From Flavobacteria bacterium GWA2_35_26 (GTDB taxonomy: Bacteria > Bacteroidota > Bacteroidia > Flavobacteriales > Flavobacteriaceae): DNA of 64,000 nt. Location: NCBI GenBank assembly GCA_001800905.1, contig MGWH01000002.1, positions 434,001-498,000 on the forward strand, in the 5' to 3' direction. Positions 18,531 through 25,529 of the stretch are shown piece by piece; the stretch's first letter is position 1; each line of letters starts with the position of its first letter. The notes below the pieces were generated by a model. That model did not search any database, was not told where the DNA came from, and saw only the letters and a list, made by a program, of their open reading frames with translations. The position numbers and the translations under genes are program-made.

Positions 18531-18556
18531 TACCACATTTTACCACAATATACCAC
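18531..18556 (-). promoter_or_regulatory. MraZ operator: three direct repeats GTGGTA at exact 10-bp spacing
   Basis: On the minus strand GTGGTA occurs three times, starting every 10 bp (plus-strand TACCAC at 18531, 18541 and 18551) with AT-rich 4-nt spacers. Known MraZ sites in other bacteria are short GTGG-type direct repeats about 10 bp apart upstream of mraZ, bound by the ring-shaped oligomer. The position between the -7 box and the presumed -33 region suggests autorepression of the division operon. Confidence 0.8.
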
Positions 18557-18750
18557 TTTGTTAATAAGTTTCCCCACTTATAGCCCAAAACCCTTAATTA
18601 TTATGCGATCAGCAGATTAAGTAGTTTTCGAACTTGTTTATAAATAGGAGCTTTTGTAAATAATTGAAACAGATATAAGCGATTTTAACAAGAAAAAGGA
18701 TTATCTAATTAAAAAATGACTTCAAAAATTAATATTTCTGTATTAAATCC

Positions 18751-18758
18751 TATATTTG
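18751..18758 (+). promoter_or_regulatory. -7 box of the hydrolase-engB operon
   Basis: TATATTTG, a perfect TAnnTTTG match, 29 nt before the hydrolase ATG. No clear TTG at -33. Confidence 0.5.
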
Positions 18759-18787
18759 TCAAAATTGAAAAATAGGGATCCGAAAAA

Positions 18788-19561
18788 ATGGAAGAACACT
18801 ATAAAAAAGAAGGAAAATACAGTTATTTTGAAGCCGGAGAAGGAACGCCAATCGTTATTCTACATGGACTAATGGGAGGCTTAAGCAATTTTAATGGAGT
18901 TGCGAATTACTTTTCCAATAAAGGCTACAAAATTATCATTCCTGATTTACCTATTTATACACAAAGCCTTTTGAGGACTAATGTTAAGGCTTTCGCGAAA
19001 TATGTGAAAGACTTTATTACTTTCAAAGGATTAGACAATGTCATTTTATTAGGAAATTCTCTTGGGGGACATATTGCTTTATACCATACTAAAATGTATC
19101 CCGAAAAAGTAGCCGGATTAGTAATCACTGGAAGTTCAGGCTTGTATGAAAGTGCCATGGGGGACAGTTACCCGAAAAGAGGGGATTATGAATACATTAA
19201 GAAAAAAGCAGAAGATGTTTTTTACGACCCTAAAGTAGCTACACCAGAACTCGTTGACGAAGTGTATGCCTCTGTAAACGACCGAATGAAATTAATCAAA
19301 ACATTAACTATAGCAAAAAGTGCTATACGTCATAATATGGCAAAAGACCTTCCTAAAATGAAGGTGCCAACTTGTATTATTTGGGGTAGAAACGATAAAG
19401 TTACACCGCCAGAAGTGGGAGATGAATTCAATCGACTTTTGCCAAATTCAACTTTATATTGGATAGATAAATGCGGTCATGCTGCAATGATGGAACATCC
19501 AGATGAATTCAACAGCATTTTAGAAAATTGGTTAACCAATGTGTACCAACCTATTTCTTAA
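18788..19561 (+). CDS. alpha/beta hydrolase
   Basis: 257-residue cytoplasmic alpha/beta-hydrolase-fold protein. Oxyanion-loop motif VILHGLMGG near residue 25, nucleophile elbow GNSLGGH with Ser91, acid residue in WGRNDKVTPP near 200, and catalytic His in KCGHAAMMEHP near 228, so the triad is complete. There is no signal peptide. The sequence resembles the broad esterase / C-C-bond hydrolase group, and the substrate cannot be read. It is followed by engB after 19 nt on the same strand, so the two probably share an mRNA. Confidence 0.9.
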   Translation: MEEHYKKEGKYSYFEAGEGTPIVILHGLMGGLSNFNGVANYFSNKGYKIIIPDLPIYTQSLLRTNVKAFAKYVKDFITFKGLDNVILLGNSLGGHIALYHTKMYPEKVAGLVITGSSGLYESAMGDSYPKRGDYEYIKKKAEDVFYDPKVATPELVDEVYASVNDRMKLIKTLTIAKSAIRHNMAKDLPKMKVPTCIIWGRNDKVTPPEVGDEFNRLLPNSTLYWIDKCGHAAMMEHPDEFNSILENWLTNVYQPIS

Positions 19562-19580
19562 ATCTGTATAAAAAACACTT

Positions 19581-20201
19581 ATGAAAATTACTACTGCTGA
19601 ATTTATAATTAGCAACTCAGAGGTTGATAAATGTCCGAAAGACTACTTACCAGAATATGCCTTTATTGGCCGATCAAACGTAGGTAAATCTTCTCTTATC
19701 AATATGTTGACTAATCATAAAAGTTTAGCAAAAACATCCGGAAGACCGGGAAAAACACAATTAATCAATCACTTTTTAATTAATAAAAATTGGTTTTTGG
19801 TTGATTTACCAGGATATGGTTATGCCAAAGTTTCTAAAAAAACCAAATCCATTTTCCAACAATTCATTACCGATTATTTTGAAACTCGCGAACAATTAGT
19901 GTGCGCTTTTGTTTTAATTGACATCCGCCATGAAGCCCAAACCATTGATATTGAATTCATGTCGTATATGGGAGAAAGTGAAATACCCTTTTGCATCATT
20001 TTTACCAAAGCAGACAAAATCAGCAAAGTAAAAATCGATTCGCATGTTGCCGCCTACAAAAAGAAAATGTTTGCTAACAATTGGGCTGAAATGCCAACCT
20101 ATTTTGTAACCTCTGCGACGGAAGCAACAGGAAAAGAAGAATTGTTGAGCTATATTGATGAAGTCAATCAAGAAGTGTTTAAAAATCAAAATGAATTTTA
20201 A
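19581..20201 (+). CDS. engB: ribosome biogenesis GTP-binding protein EngB (YsxC/YihA)
   Basis: Small GTPase of the TrmE-Era-EngA-YihA family required for assembly of the large ribosomal subunit. Motifs: G1 GRSNVGKSS, G2-region KTSGRPGKTQ, G3 DLPGYGYAK, G4 TKADK and G5-like SATEATGKEE. 206 residues, normal. The N-terminal FIISNSEVDKCP matches the family. Second gene after the hydrolase, closed by a strong bidirectional terminator. Confidence 0.96.
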   Translation: MKITTAEFIISNSEVDKCPKDYLPEYAFIGRSNVGKSSLINMLTNHKSLAKTSGRPGKTQLINHFLINKNWFLVDLPGYGYAKVSKKTKSIFQQFITDYFETREQLVCAFVLIDIRHEAQTIDIEFMSYMGESEIPFCIIFTKADKISKVKIDSHVAAYKKKMFANNWAEMPTYFVTSATEATGKEELLSYIDEVNQEVFKNQNEF

Positions 20202-20211
20202 AAAAGTATAT

Positions 20212-20256
20212 AAAAACAACAAAGCCAAAACGAAATGTTTTGGCTTTGTTGTTTTA
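20212..20256. terminator. bidirectional terminator between engB and gldC
   Basis: A 17-bp perfect stem (20215-20231 with 20237-20253) with a 5-nt loop and A/T flanks on both sides, between convergent genes. Confidence 0.88.
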
Positions 20257-20268
20257 AATCATGTTAGA

Positions 20269-20604
20269 TTATTTTATCAATTCTAATTTCTCGGCAAAAT
20301 AATCGCAAAAATCTTTCATTGTATTGGTCATTTTTTCGTCATCTGTAGCACGATTAAAAGTATCTGACATCGCCACCAAAGTTTGATGGAAGAAAATTTT
20401 CATTTCATCAACCGGCATGTCTTTGGTCCATAAATCAATTCGCATTGTTTCTTTGGCTTTACTATCCCAAATAGACAACATGATTGCTTTTGCTTCCTCT
20501 TTTGCAATACCGCCATCATTTGCAGTCCAAAATAGTTTTTCTGGTACTCGATTGGAATCTAATTCAATTTCGAATTTAATTTCTGAGGTGATCAAATCTG
20601 ACAT
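20269..20604 (-). CDS. gldC: gliding motility protein GldC
   Basis: 111-residue soluble protein matching GldC, a small cytoplasmic protein that improves gliding in Flavobacterium johnsoniae. It starts MSDLITSEIKFEIELDSNRVPEK, followed by IRMDLW-like and MKIFFHQTLVAMSDTF segments characteristic of the family. There is no signal peptide or membrane helix. It follows gldB with a TAATG stop-start overlap, the conserved gldB-gldC pairing, so translation is probably coupled. The biochemical role is unknown. Confidence 0.93.
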   Translation of the reverse strand: MSDLITSEIKFEIELDSNRVPEKLFWTANDGGIAKEEAKAIMLSIWDSKAKETMRIDLWTKDMPVDEMKIFFHQTLVAMSDTFNRATDDEKMTNTMKDFCDYFAEKLELIK

Positions 20605-21560
20605 TATTTCTTAGGTTTATATTTTGATTTTTCAAATAGTTCTTTAGCGTTCATATTTAATAATTTTGCTAATGGAACGTCATTATTTTCAGCATAAGAA
20701 CGAACAATTTGCCATCCTATCCAAGCGCCAACTTGACCTGGAGATTCATTGTCTATTTCTAAATAAAATTTTGAAAATGGTGCTGGTGCAATAAAACGAG
20801 ATGTTAATTTTGACTCATCACTATACAGCATTTCATTTTCTAAAAAGTAACGCCAAATATACGTTTCATTTTCTTCACACCAAGTAATTTCTTTTGGAGC
20901 ATACCCCATTTTTTCGGCATCCGAATACGCTGGTAATAAAAGATCTTTTAGGTACAATTGTTTTCCATAATATACCATCTGGCTTAGCAAAGTTTTGTCT
21001 TTTCCGAAATTAATTTTAGTGGTGGCAAAACTCGAAACCACATCAGGCATCATTTGTCTTTGTTCAAAATTTTGTTTGATGTATTTAGGAAATTCATAAA
21101 AGCGATGGGCTTTGCCTAAATACAATTCCAAAGACAAAATGACTAAACTGTCAGTATAAATTGCTTTCGTATTGTAATCCATCTCGGCAATTACGGTAAC
21201 AGCTTTTGGTGTTTTTGTTTTTGGAAAATAGTGTTTAATATGCTTGAAAAGCGTCAATAATTCCGAACGAACCGGCTCGATATCGCTGTATTTTTTTTGC
21301 ACTTCTCTATATAACTCACGCCAAAGAGGATTCTGTATTTTATTAGTCCAAACACTATCTGGCACCTCTTTAGGAAAGAAAATAGGAAACTCTTTTTTTA
21401 TTTTTTGCAGCTCTTGGGGTTTAGATTCAAAAAATACTTGGTCAAACCGCTCCACTTTAATATCTAAAGGAATTTCTTCAACTGCTTTTTCAACCGCTGT
21501 CTTTTTATCACAAGACCAGAATATACAGCAAAATAAAAATGAATATAAATAGAACTTCAT
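20604..21560 (-). CDS. gldB: gliding motility lipoprotein GldB
   Basis: Essential gliding-motility lipoprotein of Flavobacteriia, about 318 residues. The N-terminus is a lipoprotein signal (MKFYLYSFLFCCIFWSC, Cys17), followed by the family region DIKVERFDQVFFESKP and a long soluble domain; a distant resemblance of GldB to metallopeptidase-like proteins has been noted for the family, but no HExxH is visible here. A longer frame would begin at TTG 20 codons upstream and bury the signal peptide, so the ATG at 21560 is used. Overlaps gldC by one base. Confidence 0.93.
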   Translation of the reverse strand: MKFYLYSFLFCCIFWSCDKKTAVEKAVEEIPLDIKVERFDQVFFESKPQELQKIKKEFPIFFPKEVPDSVWTNKIQNPLWRELYREVQKKYSDIEPVRSELLTLFKHIKHYFPKTKTPKAVTVIAEMDYNTKAIYTDSLVILSLELYLGKAHRFYEFPKYIKQNFEQRQMMPDVVSSFATTKINFGKDKTLLSQMVYYGKQLYLKDLLLPAYSDAEKMGYAPKEITWCEENETYIWRYFLENEMLYSDESKLTSRFIAPAPFSKFYLEIDNESPGQVGAWIGWQIVRSYAENNDVPLAKLLNMNAKELFEKSKYKPKK

Positions 21561-21650
21561 ATCGGATATACAATGTTTATAAATGACTAACTGTTTTGAA
21601 TATTTTTTTGCAAAAAACAATTAGTTACTCGCGATTTCACATTTATTATT

Positions 21651-21658
21651 TAAATTTG
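21651..21658 (+). promoter_or_regulatory. nadE: -7 box of nadE
   Basis: TAAATTTG, a perfect consensus match, about 82 nt upstream of the nadE ATG, leaving a leader of about 75 nt. No TTG at the expected distance. Confidence 0.4.
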
Positions 21659-21740
21659 TTTCCAAAGTATCAGGATAACAAATGGATTTCAAAATGGTTC
21701 TGCAAATATACATTCCTGCTTTTTTAATACCTAAATTATT

Positions 21741-22547
21741 ATGTCGAAAATAAGTACTCTTCAAGTCGAAAAGGCAAATGAATTTATTGTGAATTGGTTA
21801 AAAACCTATGCTACTAACGCAAAAGTAAACGGTTTTGTTGTGGGGATATCTGGTGGTGTGGACTCGGCTGTTACTTCTACCCTTTGTGCCCAAACCGGTT
21901 TACAAGTAGTTTGTGTTGAAATGCCGATTCACCAAGCTGAAAGTCATGTTAGTAGAGCTAGAGAACATATTAGTCAATTAATGCACCGTTATTCTAATGT
22001 TTCCAGAGCCGAAACCAATTTAACTGCTGTTTTTGAATCTTTTAAAGAAGTACTTCCGACAGATACTACTGAATCCCAACTGAACTTAACTTTAGCCAAT
22101 ACGCGTGCGCGCATCCGGATGACTACTTTATATTATTATGGTGGAATTTATGGTTTATTAGTCGCTGGAACGGGTAATAAAGTAGAGGACTTTGGTGTAG
22201 GCTTTTATACAAAATACGGCGACGGTGGAGTGGATGTAAGTCCTATTGCTGATTTACTAAAATCAGATGTTTTTGCTTTAGGTGCATTTTTAAAAATACC
22301 AGAATCCATTCTTAACGCAGCGCCTACCGATGGATTGTTTGGTGACGATAGAACCGATGAGGAGCAACTTGGCGCTAGTTACGACGAACTAGAATGGGCC
22401 ATGCAGCAAGATGAAGAAGGTAAAACAGGTGCTGATTTTTCGGGTAGAGAAAAAATTGCGTTTGAAATCTACAAGCGATTGAACACTAGCAACCAACATA
22501 AAATGCAACCAATTCCTATCTGTTTAATACCAAAATCGTTGAAATAA
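21741..22547 (+). CDS. nadE: NH3-dependent NAD(+) synthetase
   Basis: Final step of NAD synthesis: amidation of deamido-NAD using ammonia and ATP. 268 residues with no glutaminase domain, so ammonia-dependent. The ATP-pyrophosphatase P-loop is GISGGVDSAVTS (SGGxDS); further family motifs are GTGNKVEDFGVGFYTKYGDGG, ISPIADLLKSDVFALG-like sequence and PTDGLFGDDRTDEEQLG. Divergent from gldB. Transcribed singly as far as can be seen. Confidence 0.95.
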   Translation: MSKISTLQVEKANEFIVNWLKTYATNAKVNGFVVGISGGVDSAVTSTLCAQTGLQVVCVEMPIHQAESHVSRAREHISQLMHRYSNVSRAETNLTAVFESFKEVLPTDTTESQLNLTLANTRARIRMTTLYYYGGIYGLLVAGTGNKVEDFGVGFYTKYGDGGVDVSPIADLLKSDVFALGAFLKIPESILNAAPTDGLFGDDRTDEEQLGASYDELEWAMQQDEEGKTGADFSGREKIAFEIYKRLNTSNQHKMQPIPICLIPKSLK

Positions 22548-22568
22548 TACATTTTAACTGATTCGCAA

Positions 22569-22597
22569 TTGTTTACGGTTTTTATTTATTAGTTTTA
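22569..22597 (+). promoter_or_regulatory. possible promoter of the LuxR-type regulator
   Basis: TTG (22569-22571), an 18-nt spacer and TAGTTTTA (22590-22597; 7 of 8 matches to TAnnTTTG), 39 nt before the ATG. Confidence 0.4.
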
Positions 22598-22636
22598 CTG
22601 CTCCAAAAACAAATAATAATTCTTAAAAACCATTTT

Positions 22637-23266
22637 ATGATCACAGTATGTGTCGCAGATAATTTTCCCGTGGTACACTTTGGAGTAAAATCATACTTTA
22701 AAGAGCATTCGGAAATATCTATAGTAGCCAATATTGGAAATTTTTCAATGTTGAACGAAATTCTTCAAATAAAAGAAGTTGATGTTTTACTATTAGATCT
22801 TCAATTAGAAGGATTGACTAGCATCTTTGAAGTAAAGACCCTGCTTAAAGAATTTCCGAAAACAAAAATAGTGATCTACTCCAATCTTACGGAACAAATC
22901 TATGCGCCCAATGCTATTAAAGCTGGAGCATCAGGATTTATTCATAAAACCGCAAAATTAGCAGATGTAGCTGAAGCTATCATTAAAGTGCAACAAGGTA
23001 CCATTATAATGAACGAAAACATTAAGAAAAACCTTGCGTTGATAGCCAAACAAAATAAAAATGAAAGATTGTACCGCAAACTTTCGAACCGTGAAGTGGA
23101 AGTTTTACGTTATTTAAGTGATGGCAAAAAAAACCACGAAATTGCCGAAATTCTTAAATTGAACGAAAAAACCATCAGTACCTACAAATTACGATTGTTA
23201 ACTAAACTGAACGTAACTAATTTAGTTGACTTAGTCAACAAAGCCAAAACATTAGAAATTGTGTAA
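22637..23266 (+). CDS. response regulator with LuxR-type DNA-binding domain (NarL family)
   Basis: 209-residue two-domain regulator. The receiver (about 1-120) has the phosphoacceptor Asp54 in VLLLDLQLEG, the conserved Thr/Ser-type region IVIYSNL and the Lys in FIHKTAKL. The N-terminal acidic pair is reduced to a single Asp (CVADNF). The C-terminus is a LuxR helix-turn-helix (LSNREVEVLRYLSDGKKNHEIAEIL, then ISTYKLRLLTKLNV). No kinase gene is adjacent, so the partner is unknown; the PAS kinase 2.3 kb downstream has its own receiver. A terminator follows. Confidence 0.93.
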   Translation: MITVCVADNFPVVHFGVKSYFKEHSEISIVANIGNFSMLNEILQIKEVDVLLLDLQLEGLTSIFEVKTLLKEFPKTKIVIYSNLTEQIYAPNAIKAGASGFIHKTAKLADVAEAIIKVQQGTIIMNENIKKNLALIAKQNKNERLYRKLSNREVEVLRYLSDGKKNHEIAEILKLNEKTISTYKLRLLTKLNVTNLVDLVNKAKTLEIV

Positions 23267-23281
23267 ACAAGATTCAAGTAT

Positions 23282-23318
23282 AAAAAAAACGAAAGCTAAT
23301 GCTTTCGTTTTTTTTTAA
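23282..23318. terminator. bidirectional terminator between the LuxR regulator and dnaG
   Basis: Stem AAACGAAAGC / GCTTTCGTTT with a 4-nt TAAT loop, A-run before and T-run after; serves both convergent genes. Confidence 0.88.
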
Positions 23319-25291
23319 ATATATGTGGAACGAATTCTTCCAATAGTTCCAGTTAGATTGACTTTTAGTTTGTTATAATCATTAATCAGGACCTTTAATT
23401 CTTCTTGATCGGAATCGGGTTTTTCTACAAACTCACTCATTAAATCCAAAATCAATTTATTGATTAAATACTCGCGCATGGAAATAATAATTTCAGAGGT
23501 ATGCTGACTCACCGTTTCTGATTTTTGTTTGACAAAAATATTTTGGTCATCCCATTTATGAAGCGTTACCCGCTCATCTTCCATTAAAATATCGGTAACT
23601 TCTTGTGCAAATTGATCAGGTAAATGTTTGAGGTAATTTTCAATTCCAAAATCTTCATTTTGCAAATAATAATTGATCAAATCGTTGAAAATAGCTCTAA
23701 ACAATGGATTTGCCAATTCGACCTCGTCTTCTTGTAAACTCAAAAAAATACGTTGGTAGACTTTGTACTCTTTCTTTTCAACCACCTGTTCGATTTCTCC
23801 ATCTGCATTAGTTTTCAAAAGCACATCTTCAAACTCTTCGATTTTGTTTCCATACAACAATAAAATCTCAATGATCTTGCGTTCCAAATGGTATAAAATA
23901 TCAATTTTTTGAGCTTGAACTGGCGCTTCGTTTTTAACAACTTCAAAGGCTTTTTGTTCTTGCTTTTGCTTTTTTCCAACTTCGGCGATGTCTTTTTGTA
24001 CTAGTTGTGCCAAGGTACTCACCAAAACTTGTTCCGAAATGTCCATAATTCGAGAACATTCCTGAATGTAAATTTCTCGCTGAATTCGATCTGGTATTTT
24101 AGAAATACTTTGAACCATTTCCCGAATCAAATCGGCTTTTTTGATCGGATCGTTTTGCGCATCTTTCATCAAAAGCGAGGCTTTGAATTGGATAAAATCC
24201 TTAGCGTTGCTTTCTAGATAGGTGACTAAATCATCGTAAGAAGTTTTCTTGGCAAAACTATCTGGATCTTCTCCATCAGGAAAAGCACAAACTTTGACAT
24301 TCATCCCTTCTTCTAGAATCAGATCGATTCCTCGAATAGAAGCGCGAAGTCCAGCAGCATCACCGTCAAAAAGCACCGTAATATTCTTAGTCAGTCGATT
24401 GATTAATCGAATTTGATCTGGAGTCAAAGCAGTCCCAGAAGAAGCTACAACATTTTCAATACCCGCTTGATTGAACTGAATAACATCCGTATACCCTTCA
24501 ACTAGATAACAATTATTTTGCTTGGCAATCGCTTGTTTCGCCTGAAAAATACCATAGAGAACTTTGCTTTTATGGTAGATTTCACTCTCTGGCGAATTCA
24601 GGTATTTGGCCGCTTTTTTATCATTGGTTAATATACGTCCACCAAAACCAAGTATTCTTCCCGACATACTTTGAATTGGGAACATGACACGGCCTTTGAA
24701 TCGATCAAAAGGCCTATCTTCTTTAGGAATAGTTAATCCTGTGCTTTCTAAAAATTCTAATTTATATCCTTTTCCCAGTGCTTCTTTGGTAAAAGCATCC
24801 CAGGTTTCCGGAGAATAACCTAAAGCAAACTTCGCAATGGTTTCATTCGTAAAACCTCTTTCTTTAAAATAAGAAAGCCCAATTGCTTTTCCTTCTTCAG
24901 AATGTAAAAGCGTATTATGGAAATAGTTTTTGGCAAATTCAGAAACCAAATACATACTTTCTTTAATGTCAGTATTGGCTTTTTCTTCGTCTGTTTGCTC
25001 AGTTTCTTCAATTTCAATATTGTATTTTTTGGCTAAATAGCGAATGGCTTCAGGATAGGTAAAATGCTCGTGTTCCATTAAAAATGCCACAGAGTTACCT
25101 CCTTTTCCAGAACTAAAATCTTTCCAGATTTGTTTCACTGGCGAAACCATGAAGGAAGGAGAACGCTCGTCAGAGAAAGGACTAAGCCCTTTATAATTAC
25201 TCCCTGCTCTTTTTAATTGCACAAAATCACCAATAACCTCCTCAACTCGAGCAGTTTCGTAAACGGTATCAATGGTAGCTTTTGAAATCAT
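23315..25291 (-). CDS. dnaG: DNA primase DnaG with cysteine-less zinc-finger region
   Basis: Makes RNA primers for replication; 658 residues. The N-terminal CHC2-type domain is present in outline (NYKGLSPFSDERSPSF then QIWKDFSSGKGGN), but the zinc ligands are replaced: Ser37, Ser40, Asp58 and Ser61 stand where Cys, His, Cys and Cys are expected. The catalytic core is intact: FKGRVMFPI, GFGGRIL, the TOPRIM motif VEGYTDVIQ and LFDGDAAGLRAS. The C-terminal part should bind the DnaB helicase. The ATG at 25291 is preferred to a TTG at 25321, since a perfect -7 box lies between them. Confidence 0.95.
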   Translation of the reverse strand: MISKATIDTVYETARVEEVIGDFVQLKRAGSNYKGLSPFSDERSPSFMVSPVKQIWKDFSSGKGGNSVAFLMEHEHFTYPEAIRYLAKKYNIEIEETEQTDEEKANTDIKESMYLVSEFAKNYFHNTLLHSEEGKAIGLSYFKERGFTNETIAKFALGYSPETWDAFTKEALGKGYKLEFLESTGLTIPKEDRPFDRFKGRVMFPIQSMSGRILGFGGRILTNDKKAAKYLNSPESEIYHKSKVLYGIFQAKQAIAKQNNCYLVEGYTDVIQFNQAGIENVVASSGTALTPDQIRLINRLTKNITVLFDGDAAGLRASIRGIDLILEEGMNVKVCAFPDGEDPDSFAKKTSYDDLVTYLESNAKDFIQFKASLLMKDAQNDPIKKADLIREMVQSISKIPDRIQREIYIQECSRIMDISEQVLVSTLAQLVQKDIAEVGKKQKQEQKAFEVVKNEAPVQAQKIDILYHLERKIIEILLLYGNKIEEFEDVLLKTNADGEIEQVVEKKEYKVYQRIFLSLQEDEVELANPLFRAIFNDLINYYLQNEDFGIENYLKHLPDQFAQEVTDILMEDERVTLHKWDDQNIFVKQKSETVSQHTSEIIISMREYLINKLILDLMSEFVEKPDSDQEELKVLINDYNKLKVNLTGTIGRIRSTYI

Positions 25292-25310
25292 AAAATGGGT
25301 AGCAAAGTGA

Positions 25311-25318
25311 CAAATATA
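25311..25318 (-). promoter_or_regulatory. dnaG: -7 box of dnaG
   Basis: TATATTTG on the minus strand, a perfect consensus match, 19 nt before the ATG at 25291. It rules against the longer TTG-initiated frame. Confidence 0.55.
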
Positions 25319-25529
25319 CAAAGATTCAGCTCGATTTATTCAGATTCCAAAATGAATTTTGGCTACTTAAATAAAGAATATCAAAAAAGAGGAGTTAAAT
25401 TTTTAGCCTTAAAAAGAGTACTATTCCCAATAAAATTTTATTTTTATACCAACAATTGTTATTTGCTTTGACGTCCCGAATCGGAATTGCAATCTACTAC
25501 TGCAAATCAACCCAAATACTTCATACCCT

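Larger units (their letters stand above)
18488..18787. other. divergent intergenic region between mraZ and the hydrolase gene
   Basis: A 300-nt AT-rich gap containing the mraZ promoter and MraZ boxes on the minus-strand side and the hydrolase -7 box at 18751-18758 on the plus-strand side. I see no open frame or RNA gene in the 190 nt between them. Confidence 0.6.

Noticed and set aside
21561-21620. Longer GldB beginning at TTG
   Set aside because: It would put 20 residues before the lipoprotein signal peptide and block export.
25292-25321. Longer DnaG beginning at TTG
   Set aside because: A perfect -7 box lies within the extension, and MISKATIDTVYETARV is the usual primase start.
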